Shown here one piece after another: positions 35,849-44,433 of a stretch of DNA of 64,000 nt. The notes below the pieces were generated by a model. The model was not told the DNA's origin. It searched no databases and was given only the letters and a program-made list of their open reading frames with translations. The first letter of the stretch is position 1; each line of letters opens with the position of its first letter. A program made the translations under genes and the position numbers. Origin of the DNA: Lutibacter sp. (GTDB lineage Bacteria; Bacteroidota; Bacteroidia; Flavobacteriales; Flavobacteriaceae); NCBI GenBank assembly GCA_002733665.1, contig NVWM01000009.1, positions 1 through 64,000 on the forward strand, in the 5' to 3' direction.

Positions 35849-36427
35849 ATGAGTTTACTAGAAGATTTACAAGCACGAAGTGGAAATAAATGCGAAATCT
35901 GCACATCAAAAGATAGTTTAAGTATTTATGAAGTCAAGCCAACTTCTACAGGAGGACTCGATGGAAGTTTATTGGCTTGTGAAACATGTGTTGGTCAAAT
36001 TGATAATCCTGATACTACAGATGCTAACCATTGGCGATGCTTAAATGATAGTATGTGGAGTGAATATCAAGCAGTTCAAGTTGTTGCTTGGCGTATGCTT
36101 TCTCGTTTAAAATCTGAAGGTTGGCCTCAAGACTTATTGGATATGTTATATCTTGAAGATGATGTACTTCGGTTTGCAAAAGTAACAGGAGAAGGTCTTG
36201 ATGAGAGCGAAAAAATAATTCATAGAGATGTAAATGGTACAATTCTACAGGCTGGAGATTCTGTTGTTCTTGTAAAAGATTTGAAAGTTAAAGGTTCTAG
36301 TTTGGTTGCCAAACAAGGAACTGCTGTACGTAGAATTTCATTAGATCAAGATAATGCTGAATTTATTGAAGGCAAAGTTGGTCCTACTCAGATTGTGATT
36401 ATCACAAAATATGTAAAGAAATTGTAG
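35849..36427 (+). CDS. phnA: PhnA-domain protein
   Basis: 192 residues. The N-terminal zinc-ribbon-like part contains CEICTSKDSL and LACETCVGQI; the C-terminal PhnA domain is seen in VNGTILQAGDSVVLVKDLKVKGSS-like text ending in a beta barrel (about 125-190). Although named after the phosphonate locus, PhnA proteins of this type have no confirmed link to phosphonate breakdown. TAAATTTG at 35819-35826 is a probable promoter element. Confidence 0.88.
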   Translation: MSLLEDLQARSGNKCEICTSKDSLSIYEVKPTSTGGLDGSLLACETCVGQIDNPDTTDANHWRCLNDSMWSEYQAVQVVAWRMLSRLKSEGWPQDLLDMLYLEDDVLRFAKVTGEGLDESEKIIHRDVNGTILQAGDSVVLVKDLKVKGSSLVAKQGTAVRRISLDQDNAEFIEGKVGPTQIVIITKYVKKL

Positions 36428-36431
36428 CATT

Positions 36432-36499
36432 TGTCATTCCCGTGAAAACGGGAATCTATTTTTATGTTATTGTGGATTCCGTATCAAGACTGAATGACG
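36432..36499. repeat. Dispersed GTCATTCC-type palindromic repeat
   Basis: GTCATTCCCGTGAAAACGGG forms a compact hairpin (ATTCCCG/CGGGAAT), and a degenerate inverted end (GGATTCCG...GAATGAC) closes the element at about 36499. It fills the gap between two convergent genes, where it could also act as a terminator. A related element lies at 58664-58730. Confidence 0.65.
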
Positions 36500-36501
36500 G
36501 A

Positions 36502-37161
36502 TTATTTAATTTTTGCAATAGATAAAGTTGCTTTTGCACCTGTAGCCAAAAGCCATTCGTTTGCCGAGATAACTTCTGCATTGTCATCAAAAATCATGAA
36601 TCCTGCGGTATTAGGTCCGGATGAACCTTGATTCAATGCCTTGAAAGAAATAACATTTAACCCTTCTGAAAGCGGTAAGGTAAACTGCTGAAATGTACCT
36701 GTTAATACGAGACTTTTAATTACAGGAACATCGTTTAAATAAATGGTAACTTCATCACCATCAGGATATTGAAAGTCGCGGCATACAATCGTTATATTTT
36801 TAGACTTGCTAACAAATCCTCCTAAATATTTATCAATCTTTGTATATTCTTTCTTGATTTCTCCTTGTTGCTTTGCAACTTTGTGCTTGTGTAATTCTTC
36901 TGGAGTTATGATTCCGTCATGTCTTGGAATATTCTTTTTTTCGTCTTCAAGTTGCTTTTTTAATACTTCTTTTATTGCGTCTTCTTTTGACGCTTCATTA
37001 GAAGTTCGAGGGTCGTTAAACTCATGTTTTTCAACCTCAATTTCTGGCGGAATATTGATACTGTGAGATTTACCATCCGTATTGTCTAACTGTGCAAATA
37101 ACGTTGCACTGCTCAATAGAAAGCAACTAAAAAAAGTAATTTTTATAAGTCTTGATATCAT
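36502..37161 (-). CDS. Secreted hypothetical protein
   Basis: 219 residues with a signal peptide ending ATLFAQ (about 1-23). A charged middle part (about 40-105) contains many Lys and Glu and may be helical. The C-terminal 110 residues look like a beta-sandwich (NITIVCRDFQYPDGDEVTIY, then FQQFTLPLSEGLNVISFKAL). No known family is recognised. It is predicted periplasmic or outer-membrane associated. The gene stands alone. Confidence 0.7.
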   Translation of the reverse strand: MISRLIKITFFSCFLLSSATLFAQLDNTDGKSHSINIPPEIEVEKHEFNDPRTSNEASKEDAIKEVLKKQLEDEKKNIPRHDGIITPEELHKHKVAKQQGEIKKEYTKIDKYLGGFVSKSKNITIVCRDFQYPDGDEVTIYLNDVPVIKSLVLTGTFQQFTLPLSEGLNVISFKALNQGSSGPNTAGFMIFDDNAEVISANEWLLATGAKATLSIAKIK

Positions 37162-37246
37162 AATTCTCTGCGAAAATAGTATGTTTTAACTAAACAGTAG
37201 TTAAGAAAATTATAAATATCAAAAATAGTGCCGAGAAGTTTGGGTG

Positions 37247-38053
37247 TTAATATTTGCAAAATTGACTAGTCAACCTCTTAGCTTTAGGGTCACCTAAAGA
37301 AGCGGCCATTTTTATATCATTACAAGCTCCAAATTTATCTCCATTAGCAAATTTTGCGTCTGCTCTATTGCGAATTGCATTAAAATAATTTGGCAAGTGT
37401 GTTATAGCCTTAGAGTAAAATGAAATTGCTAGATCATATTTTTTATTTTGAAAATATATATATCCTAAATTATTATAAGCCAAATAATTTGTCGGGTCAA
37501 GTTTTATAGCATAATTGTAATTTTCAATTGCTTTTTCCTCGTTTCCTTTTTTGTCATATACTCTTGCCAAATTAGAGTAAGAAACAGTCCATTTTGGTTT
37601 TAGTTCAATGGTCTTAAGAATATCAGATTTGGCTTTATCATACTCTTCAATTTCGGTGTAAATTGTTGACCTATCCATATATCCGAACACAAATTGAGGA
37701 TTTAATTCTATCACTTTAGTAAAATCTTCAATAGACTTATTAAATTGATTTAGTCTATCGTAGCAGCCTCCGCGATAGTAATATGGAGCAAATTCGTTTG
37801 GAAAAAAAATAATACATTTTGAAAAATCCTTAATTGCAGATTTACAATCATCAATTTCCAAGAATAGCATTCCACGTTGATAATAACTTTGACCATTCAG
37901 AGTGTCGAGTTTAATTGTTAACGTTGCATTTTCAATTTTGGATATTATAAGTTTAGAGTTTGGATTGTTAATTGGATTACTATTAGGTTCAGGAATTTGG
38001 CTATAAACGAGAACTGATGTGAATAAAAAATATATTAATTGGATTGTTCTCAT
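37247..38053 (-). CDS. Secreted tetratricopeptide-repeat protein
   Basis: 268 residues with a short signal peptide (about 1-18) and five to six TPR units from about 55 to 250. Clear repeats include CIIFFPNEFAPYYYRGGCYD, YNYAIKLDPTNYLAYNNLGY and YSKAITHLPNYFNAIRNRAD. The end CNDIKMAASLGDPKAKRL is a common close for flavobacterial TPR proteins. TPRs mediate protein contacts; the partner is unknown. Confidence 0.85.
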   Translation of the reverse strand: MRTIQLIYFLFTSVLVYSQIPEPNSNPINNPNSKLIISKIENATLTIKLDTLNGQSYYQRGMLFLEIDDCKSAIKDFSKCIIFFPNEFAPYYYRGGCYDRLNQFNKSIEDFTKVIELNPQFVFGYMDRSTIYTEIEEYDKAKSDILKTIELKPKWTVSYSNLARVYDKKGNEEKAIENYNYAIKLDPTNYLAYNNLGYIYFQNKKYDLAISFYSKAITHLPNYFNAIRNRADAKFANGDKFGACNDIKMAASLGDPKAKRLTSQFCKY

Positions 38054-38120
38054 GTTTTGTTGATAGTTATTTTATAACTCGAAAACGAAGTTACTGAATT
38101 GAAATGACAAACTCATAAAT

Positions 38121-38657
38121 TTAAAACTCAATCTTATATGCAACACATTCTTTTAATTTACTGTCATCAGCGATTGATGGATGCATAAATGTAGCATGTT
38201 TCTTCATGCCTATTTTCTCCATTACATGATAGGATTTAACATTTAATAAAGGAGCAATGGCGTAAACAGTTTTTAACTTTAAGGTTTTAAACCCATATTC
38301 CAAACATCTTTTTGCGCCTTCCGTTGCATAACCTTTAAACCACAAACTCTTTTTTAATCGCCAACCAATATCTACAAATGGATTTTCAAATCCTGCATCA
38401 TATTCTTGCTTTGACAATCCTATAAAACCTATCAATTCATTAGTTTCTAGAATTTCAACGGCATAATAGCAATAGCCATTTTCGGCAAATTTCCGTTGCC
38501 TTGTGGTTATGAATTCCGCTGTTTGTTCTTTTGATAGCGTAGAAGGAAAAAATTCCATCACTTCTTTATCGCCACAGATTTCAGCCATAGCATCTAAGTC
38601 GGTAGTCGACCACTCTCGGAAACCTAATCTTGATGAGGTGAAAATGTAGTTTTTCAT
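38121..38657 (-). CDS. GNAT family N-acetyltransferase, RimJ/RimL-like
   Basis: 178 residues: SRLGFREWSTTDLDAMAEIC (about 9-28), the acetyl-CoA site around WFKGYATEGAKRCLEYGF (about 110-127), and LNVKSYHVMEKIGMKKHATF. The family acetylates ribosomal proteins or small amines; the substrate is unknown. It is only distantly similar to the GNAT protein at 35258-35767, so the pair is not a recent duplication. Confidence 0.9.
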   Translation of the reverse strand: MKNYIFTSSRLGFREWSTTDLDAMAEICGDKEVMEFFPSTLSKEQTAEFITTRQRKFAENGYCYYAVEILETNELIGFIGLSKQEYDAGFENPFVDIGWRLKKSLWFKGYATEGAKRCLEYGFKTLKLKTVYAIAPLLNVKSYHVMEKIGMKKHATFMHPSIADDSKLKECVAYKIEF

Positions 38658-38679
38658 TTGAAATTAATTTCTTTTAGTC

Positions 38680-38775
38680 ACTTCGAGCGCAGTCGAGAAG
38701 TCGCACCCTAAAAATCACGAATAGAAAATTTGAAATCGTATAGCAATATGATGCGATTTCTCCTAATTGTCGAAA
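38680..38775. repeat. Dispersed CACTTCGAGCGCAGTCGAGA-type repeat
   Basis: The unit CTTCGAGCGCAGTCGAGAAG (38690-38700 region) is partly palindromic and is followed by a degraded second half near 38757-38775 (TTCTCCTAATTGTCGAAATG). It occupies the spacer between the GNAT and M20 genes. The core GAGCGCAGTCGA also occurs near 55931. Confidence 0.6.
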
Positions 38776-38797
38776 TGACATTTAATTGGTAAAATTA

Positions 38798-40186
38798 TTA
38801 TTTACTCATTTCTGTAAAATATTTGTAGAAATAAGGAATCGTTTCAATCCCTTTCAAGTAATTGAATATCCCAAAATGTTCGTTTGGCGAATGAATAGCA
38901 TCACTATTCAAACCAAATCCCATTAAAATAGTTTTACTTTTTAATTCTTCTTCAAATAATGAAACAATAGGAATAGATCCACCACTTCGTTGTGGAATTG
39001 CAGGAACACCAAAAGTTTCGGTATAGGCTTTATTGGCTGCTTGATACGCAATAGTATCAATAGGAGTTACATAACCTTCACCTCCATGATGAGGTGTCAC
39101 TTTTATAGTAACAGATTTCGGTGCGATACTTTCAAAATGATTTTTGAAAAGTTCCGTAATATCTTCCCATTTTTGATTCGGTACCAATCGCATAGAAATC
39201 TTAGCAAATGCCTGAGAAGCAATTACTGTTTTAGCACCTTCGCCCATATATCCTCCCCAAATTCCGTTTACATCAAGTGTTGGTCTTATTGAGTTGCGTT
39301 CATTAGTCGTGTACCCTTTTTCACCATATACTTCTTCTATATCCAAGGCTTTTTTATAGTTATCCAATGAAAACGGTGCTTTTGCCATTTCTGCACGTTC
39401 ATCAGTAGATAAATTTTCCACATTATCATAAAAACCAGGAATTGTAATATGGTTATTATCATCGTGTAATGAAGCAATCATTTTGGTTAAAATATTTATT
39501 GGATTGGCAACTGCTCCTCCGTACAATCCTGAATGTAAATCACGATTTGGACCAGTAACTTCAACTTCCACATAACTCAATCCACGCAAGCCAGTTGTTA
39601 TTGAAGGGATGTCGTTTGCTATCATTCCAGTATCAGAAATTAAGATAATATCGTTGGCAAGTTTTTCTTGATTTCGTTTTACATACCAACTTAAACTTTC
39701 TGAACCAACTTCTTCTTCGCCTTCAATCATAAATTTGACATTACAAGGCAATTGATTGGTTGAAGTCATAAATTCCATTGCTTTCACATGCATATACATT
39801 TGCCCTTTGTCATCACAAGCACCACGTGCAAAAATGGCTCCTTCTGGATGGATTTCTGTTGTTTTGATGATAGGTTCAAAAGGAGGAGAGTCCCATAACT
39901 CTAGAGGGTCTGCAGGTTGCACGTCGTAATGTCCATAAACCAAAATAGTTGGTAATTTAGGATTAATGATTTTCTCACCATACACAATTGGATATCCTGG
40001 AGTTTCACAAATTTCTACTTTGTCGCATCCTGCTTTTTCTAATGCTATTTTTATAACATCTGCAGTTTTTAAAACATCATTTTTATAAGCAACATCTGCA
40101 CTTATTGATGGTATTTTTAGCAATTCTACGAGTTCGTCAAGAAAACGATTTTTGTGTTGATCTATATATGATTTTAAGTTTTTCAT
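38798..40186 (-). CDS. M20 family dipeptidase / metallopeptidase
   Basis: 462 residues. The zinc-binding motifs are VYGHYDVQPADP (His and Asp, about 83-94), RGACDDKGQM (Asp, about 118-127), MIEGEEEVGSESL (catalytic Glu pair, about 148-160) and the late SDAIHSPNEHF His. It belongs to the CPG2/carnosinase-like M20 group that cleaves dipeptides or N-acyl amino acids. No signal peptide, so cytoplasmic. It fits peptide use together with the POT transporter at 51914-53479, but the two are not linked in an operon. Confidence 0.93.
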   Translation of the reverse strand: MKNLKSYIDQHKNRFLDELVELLKIPSISADVAYKNDVLKTADVIKIALEKAGCDKVEICETPGYPIVYGEKIINPKLPTILVYGHYDVQPADPLELWDSPPFEPIIKTTEIHPEGAIFARGACDDKGQMYMHVKAMEFMTSTNQLPCNVKFMIEGEEEVGSESLSWYVKRNQEKLANDIILISDTGMIANDIPSITTGLRGLSYVEVEVTGPNRDLHSGLYGGAVANPINILTKMIASLHDDNNHITIPGFYDNVENLSTDERAEMAKAPFSLDNYKKALDIEEVYGEKGYTTNERNSIRPTLDVNGIWGGYMGEGAKTVIASQAFAKISMRLVPNQKWEDITELFKNHFESIAPKSVTIKVTPHHGGEGYVTPIDTIAYQAANKAYTETFGVPAIPQRSGGSIPIVSLFEEELKSKTILMGFGLNSDAIHSPNEHFGIFNYLKGIETIPYFYKYFTEMSK

Positions 40187-40257
40187 TTGGAAAATTTTAT
40201 GAGACTCAAAAGTAAGAAAAATATAACGTAACCTCTTTGTGATTTATAACAATTGTT

Positions 40258-40265
40258 TATATTTG
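40258..40265 (+). promoter_or_regulatory. Promoter of tRNA-Leu
   Basis: TATATTTG matches TAnnTTTG; a TTG at 40237-40239 lies 18 bases upstream, the preferred spacing. The mature tRNA starts 10 bases later. Confidence 0.65.
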
Positions 40266-40275
40266 CACACCTTTT

Positions 40276-40357
40276 GCAGGCGTGGTGGAATTGGTAGACA
40301 CGCTAGACTTAGGATCTAGTGCCTTGCGGTGTGAGAGTTCGAGTCTCTCCGCCTGTA
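40276..40357 (+). tRNA. tRNA-Leu, anticodon UAG
   Basis: 82 bases. Acceptor strands GCAGGCG and CGCCTGT (one G-U at the first pair), D-arm with GGTGGAATTGGTAGACAC, anticodon stem CTAGA/TCTAG with loop CTTAGGA (anticodon TAG), a long variable arm as expected for class II Leu tRNA, and T-arm GAGAG-TTCGAGT-CTCTC. CCA is not encoded; CAA follows the discriminator A. Confidence 0.96.
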
Positions 40358-40363
40358 CAAAAG

Positions 40364-40395
40364 AAAGAAACTCTTCGGAAACGGAGAGTTTCTTT
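40364..40395 (+). terminator. Hairpin terminator after tRNA-Leu
   Basis: AAAGAAACTCT (40364-40374) pairs with AGAGTTTCTTT (40385-40395) around a short C/G-containing loop; GGTTTTAAT follows. It begins 7 bases after the tRNA. Confidence 0.7.
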
Positions 40396-40444
40396 GGTTT
40401 TAATAGGTTTGGGACGAGAAGTTTATCCTGAGCGAAGTCGAAGG

Positions 40445-40470
40445 GAGTCTCTCCGCCTGTACAAAAGAAA
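40445..40470 (+). repeat. Duplicate of the tRNA-Leu 3' end
   Basis: These 26 bases are identical to 40341-40366, which cover the 3' half of the T-arm, the acceptor 3' strand and nine bases beyond the tRNA. The shared core is GAGTCTCTCCGCCTGTACAA. No anticodon or D-arm precedes it, so it is not a second tRNA. The arrangement resembles a relic of tRNA duplication, or an attachment-site repeat 78 bases away. A dispersed repeat unit (CCTGAGCGAAGTCGAAGGG) lies just before it. Confidence 0.7.
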
Positions 40471-40497
40471 AAAGCTTCTCAATTGAGAAGCTTTTTT
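40468..40497. terminator. Second strong terminator after the tRNA-Leu 3' duplicate
   Basis: A-tract, GAAGCTTCTC-type stem (AAGCTTCTC pairs with GAGAAGCTT around AATT) and T-tract. Perfect symmetry suggests it can act in both directions. Confidence 0.85.
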
Positions 40498-40662
40498 AGT
40501 TTAATTAATTGAAATTTGATTAATAAGTAGTTTTACTATACGCAACACTTGCTTAAACTTCAATAAGCATACAGAAATTATGGTCATTTTAATTTTTTTT
40601 AACAAAAATTTAAAATAAAAAGTAACATTTGTTTTGTTATATTTGCCTTTCAAAAATTAAGC

Positions 40663-40959
40663 ATGTATAGAAAGTTTTTTGCACTTTTCTTTTCGGTATT
40701 ATTTATGGCAAGTTTGTTTGTTCCTGCAATAACGTTAGTTGTTAAAGGGGAAGCAGATTTACTGGTTTTATTAGACATTACAGAGGAAGAAAATAAAGAG
40801 CAAGAAATACTTAAAGATGCAGAAATTAAGTTTATTGAAAAAGAAGCAATAAGTGCTTTCTACAAAGAAGATTTAAAAAAAGAAACAAATCATGTTTATT
40901 TTTTTAATCATTCAGAACATTATATTGGAATTCATTTACCGCCTCCAGAATTGATCTGA
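40663..40959 (+). CDS. Small hypothetical protein with N-terminal hydrophobic segment
   Basis: 98 residues. Residues 1-30 (KFFALFFSVLFMASLFVPAI) form a signal peptide or membrane anchor; the rest is acidic, with EEENKEQEILKDAEIKFIEK, and ends HLPPPELI. No family is recognised. TATATTTG at 40638-40645 gives a promoter-like element close to the ATG. The gene lies 56 bases before the SulP transporter gene, so it may be co-transcribed with the transporter and carbonic anhydrase. Confidence 0.7.
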   Translation: MYRKFFALFFSVLFMASLFVPAITLVVKGEADLLVLLDITEEENKEQEILKDAEIKFIEKEAISAFYKEDLKKETNHVYFFNHSEHYIGIHLPPPELI

Positions 40960-41015
40960 TATTTTTCGATATTTAGATTAAATCAACTTTTTAACAATAT
41001 AATTTTAAGTTTAAA

Positions 41016-42881
41016 ATGAAAAAATTTTTTTCAAATTTTAAAGGTGATGCCTTTGGTGGTATCACAGCAGGAATAGTAGCCTTGCCCTTGGCATTAGCCT
41101 TTGGAGTGTCTTCAGGATTAGGTCCAAGTGCAGGTTTATATGGTGCTATTTTTATTAGTTTTTTTGCAGCACTTTTTGGTGGAACAAACACACAAATTTC
41201 TGGACCTACAGCTCCAATGACTGCTGTAAGTATGGTAGTTATAGCTGCAATCATTGTGGCGAATGATGGAAGTGTAGAGAAAGCCATGCCAATTATCTTG
41301 ACAGTTTTTCTTTTGGCAGGGCTTATGCAAATTATTTTGGGAATTTTGGGTATAGGTCAGTACATTAGGTTTATTCCCTATCCTGTTGTCTCAGGTTTTA
41401 TGACTGCTATTGGTGTTATAATATTAATTACACAAATATTACCATCACTAGGATATTATCCAAAAGAAGACATACAATTTGTAGAACAATTTAAGCCTCA
41501 AGCAGAAGAACTTATTTTAGAAAACATACTAAAAGAAGAAGCCGGTGAAGGGATTTTGGTGCTTGAAAACTTTAAAGAAACTATTGAAAGAGCAGGACAA
41601 ATTACACCTGATAATATTATAAAGGAATCGCAAACATTGGCATCAAAAGAGGCTTCGGGAGTTTTAGGTGCTATAAAAGTTTTACCTAGAGCGCTTAAAA
41701 ATATTAGTTGGCTAGAACTTATATTGGCATTGAGTACAATTTTAATTATTTATGGCTTTAAACGAATTACCAAAATTATACCTAGCACGTTAGTTGCACT
41801 TCTTGTTGTCTCTGGAGTAGCTATTGGTTTTGGATTAGACTACAGACCAATTGAAGAAATACCTAGCGGATTACCTATTCCAAATTTAAAAATTTTTACA
41901 GGATTTAGTTTTAACAATATTTCTCCATATATTTTTACGGCATTAACTTTAGCATTGTTAGGTGCAATTGATTCGCTTTTAACAAGTGTCGTGGCAGATA
42001 ACATGACCAAAACAAAACACAAACCGAACAAAGAGTTAGTTGGTCAAGGAATAGGTAATAGTATTGCTGCGGTTTTTGGTGGACTTCCTGGAGCAGGTGC
42101 TACTATTAGAACCGTTGTAAATATAAATTCAGGAGGGAAAACGAAACTTTCTGGAATGATTGCAGGTGTAATGTTATTTGTTATATTGTTAGCATTGGCA
42201 CCAATAGCTTCAAAAATTCCAGCTGCTGTTTTAGCAGGAATATTAATTACTGTTGGTATAGGAGTGATGGATTATAAAGGCTTAAAAGCAATCCCTAGTT
42301 TACCAAGAGATGTTAAGCTCGGTCCAATAAAATTAAGTTCAGAAGTTATTGTAATGTTAGTTGTGCTTGTTTTGTCAACTTTTTGGAATTTAGTTTATGC
42401 AGTTGGTATTGGTTTAGTGATTGCTTCGCTTATGTTTATGAAAAAAATAGGTGATTTAACAGGTGAACGTAGCGATGTAAAAGCATTGAAAGAAGAAGCT
42501 TGGGATGATGAAATTGGTTTTCCGGATAATTTAAAAGAAGAAGTATTTATTAAGCATATTAAAGGACCATTATTTTTTGGTTCAACTAGTAACTTTCAGC
42601 AATTAACGAATCAAATTCCAAATAAAGCCTCTCATGTTATTATGAGATTAGATAGGATGGCATATATGGACCAATCTGGATTGTACGCTATGGAAGATAT
42701 GTTGCAAGAACTACAAAGTAAAAATATTGAAGTGCTATTTGTAGATTTGTTAAAACAACCTCGCTATATGATGGAACGTATTGATATTATTCCTGACTTT
42801 ATACCTAATGAGCATATATTTGATTCGTTTGATGATTGTATAGTTTGGGTGAAAAACAATGTAAAAGATATTACTAATTAA
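41016..42881 (+). CDS. SulP family anion transporter, probably bicarbonate
   Basis: 621 residues. About ten to twelve membrane segments from residue 13 to 470 include the SulP motifs GIVALPLALAFGVSSGLGPS (about 19-38) and GGTNTQISGPTAPMT (about 54-68), and the core GLPGAGATIRTVVNINSGG. A C-terminal STAS domain follows (about 515-615, MDQSGLYAMEDML). SulP proteins carry sulfate, bicarbonate or other anions, usually with Na+ or H+. The beta-carbonic anhydrase gene 12 bases downstream makes bicarbonate the likely substrate. Confidence 0.92.
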   Translation: MKKFFSNFKGDAFGGITAGIVALPLALAFGVSSGLGPSAGLYGAIFISFFAALFGGTNTQISGPTAPMTAVSMVVIAAIIVANDGSVEKAMPIILTVFLLAGLMQIILGILGIGQYIRFIPYPVVSGFMTAIGVIILITQILPSLGYYPKEDIQFVEQFKPQAEELILENILKEEAGEGILVLENFKETIERAGQITPDNIIKESQTLASKEASGVLGAIKVLPRALKNISWLELILALSTILIIYGFKRITKIIPSTLVALLVVSGVAIGFGLDYRPIEEIPSGLPIPNLKIFTGFSFNNISPYIFTALTLALLGAIDSLLTSVVADNMTKTKHKPNKELVGQGIGNSIAAVFGGLPGAGATIRTVVNINSGGKTKLSGMIAGVMLFVILLALAPIASKIPAAVLAGILITVGIGVMDYKGLKAIPSLPRDVKLGPIKLSSEVIVMLVVLVLSTFWNLVYAVGIGLVIASLMFMKKIGDLTGERSDVKALKEEAWDDEIGFPDNLKEEVFIKHIKGPLFFGSTSNFQQLTNQIPNKASHVIMRLDRMAYMDQSGLYAMEDMLQELQSKNIEVLFVDLLKQPRYMMERIDIIPDFIPNEHIFDSFDDCIVWVKNNVKDITN

Positions 42882-42893
42882 AAAACACAAAAA

Positions 42894-43523
42894 ATGAAAA
42901 ATATAGCAATAACAAAAGAAATGCAAACTGCAATGACGCCATCTTCTGTGTTATCAGATTTGTTAGAAGGAAACAAACGCTTTACCAGTGGTAATGCGCA
43001 ACAACTAGACAATGCTGCTTTAATAAAACAGACTGTAGGAGGTCAAAATCCTAAAGCTGTTGTATTATCATGTATTGATTCACGTGTACCTGTAGAAACT
43101 GTTTTTGATCAAGCTATTGGAGATGTTTTTGTGTCACGTGTTGCAGGGAATTTTGAAAATGTTGATATACTAGGTAGTTTAGAATATTCATGTAAAGTTG
43201 CTGGAAGTAAATTGGTATTTGTTTTAGGTCATGAAAGTTGTGGTGCAGTAAAGGCTGCTTGCGATGGTGTTGAATTAGGAAATATTACTGCAATGCTTGA
43301 CAATATTATTCCTGCTGTTAAGCTTTCTTCTGAGGAGGTAGAAGGTGAGTTAAATTCAACAAATAAAGATTTTGTGGCTAAAACTGTAGAAAATAATGTT
43401 CGCTTAACTATAAATAGAATCCGTGAAAAAAGCTCTATTCTTAATGAAATGGAGAAGAATGGAGAAATTAAAATTGTAGGAGGTGTTTACAATCTCCATA
43501 CAGGTGAAGTAGAAATGCTTTAA
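42894..43523 (+). CDS. Beta-class carbonic anhydrase
   Basis: 209 residues. It interconverts CO2 and bicarbonate with a zinc held by the Cys in SCIDSRVP, and the His and Cys in LGHESCGAVKAA; the Asp-Arg pair of the active site is in the first motif. No signal peptide, so cytoplasmic. It is coupled to the SulP transporter gene, which fits a bicarbonate uptake and conversion unit. A hairpin follows at 43605. Confidence 0.95.
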   Translation: MKNIAITKEMQTAMTPSSVLSDLLEGNKRFTSGNAQQLDNAALIKQTVGGQNPKAVVLSCIDSRVPVETVFDQAIGDVFVSRVAGNFENVDILGSLEYSCKVAGSKLVFVLGHESCGAVKAACDGVELGNITAMLDNIIPAVKLSSEEVEGELNSTNKDFVAKTVENNVRLTINRIREKSSILNEMEKNGEIKIVGGVYNLHTGEVEML

Positions 43524-43604
43524 ATTGACTATTCACTTTATTATGTGTCTTAAAATTAACAGCACTTTACTTTTTGTAAGGGAATGTAATGGAAAGCTGC
43601 TTAC

Positions 43605-43646
43605 AAACCTTTTAACATTTATTTGTTGAAAGGTTTCTTCTTTTTT
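43605..43646. terminator. Terminator between the carbonic anhydrase and nuclease genes
   Basis: AAACCTTTTAACA (43605-43617) pairs with TGTTGAAAGGTTT (43624-43636), followed by a T-rich run. It lies between convergent genes. Confidence 0.75.
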
Positions 43647-43650
43647 AATA

Positions 43651-44433
43651 CTAAAATTTCCAATTTTTACTGCTAATACTTTTCTCTAATGTTGACTCTA
43701 ATTCATCAGGAAGTGTTGGAAAGAAATCAATATTAGTTAATTGCTCTATTTTGTCAATTGAAGTGACAAAATTGTGTAATGATTTTTTTGATTCTTGATG
43801 AGGAAAAAGAAAAGCAATAGCCTTTATTTCTGGCTCTGAATAGTCTAAAATAATTTTATAAAACAGTTTTGGTACAGCCACATCTTCATATCCAATTGTA
43901 GGTAAATCTTTGGTTAAAATTCCGCCAGTAATAACATAAAGTTTTCCATATTTTTTTGTCCAATAGCGAGTTTTCATTTCCAATCTATTCCAAACTCCTG
44001 CATTAAAATCGTTTTTTTGCGGAGTGATATTAGAAGTGTAAAATGTTTCATCGTATGCATCTTTTGAAAAACGCCTATCGCCTGCAGGACAGAGATGACC
44101 TCTGTCATAACCAGATTTTTTATAATTTTTATAATTTGCGGAGCCTGTTAAAACTTTAGGGTCATTAATAAAATATGGTCGTTTTCTATCGTCATACGTT
44201 AAATGAGTTCTGTTGAGTTCGTATGCAACCCATTCTGCTTGCTCGTAAAGTTCGTTGTACGATAAAGTATAGTTTTGATGTTGTATGATTTGACCTGTTG
44301 TTGAAGTTGGTAAATAATTAAAGCCTTCAATAGAAATTTGCGAATTTTGAGATTCAAAATTATTCTGATAATAATAAAATCCAACAGCAACTAAAAGAGA
44401 TAGAACTGCATAAATTGCTTTTCTATTTTTCAT
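43651..44433 (-). CDS. Membrane-anchored or secreted DNA/RNA non-specific endonuclease
   Basis: 260 residues. An N-terminal hydrophobic helix (about 6-22) acts as signal or anchor. The His-Me nuclease motif DRGHLCPAGDRR (about 129-140) and the later ITPQKNDFNAGVWNRLE carry the catalytic His and the metal-binding Asn, as in NucA/EndA. It probably degrades extracellular nucleic acid. The start overlaps the end of the thioesterase gene by 11 bases. Confidence 0.92.
   Translation of the reverse strand: MKNRKAIYAVLSLLVAVGFYYYQNNFESQNSQISIEGFNYLPTSTTGQIIQHQNYTLSYNELYEQAEWVAYELNRTHLTYDDRKRPYFINDPKVLTGSANYKNYKKSGYDRGHLCPAGDRRFSKDAYDETFYTSNITPQKNDFNAGVWNRLEMKTRYWTKKYGKLYVITGGILTKDLPTIGYEDVAVPKLFYKIILDYSEPEIKAIAFLFPHQESKKSLHNFVTSIDKIEQLTNIDFFPTLPDELESTLEKSISSKNWKF

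Noticed and set aside
35258-38657. The two GNAT proteins as a recent tandem duplication
   Set aside because: They share only general family motifs and differ in most residues; unrelated genes lie between them.
40445-40470. A second tRNA-Leu gene
   Set aside because: Only the 3' T-arm and acceptor part is present; no D-arm, anticodon arm or matching 5' acceptor strand precedes it.
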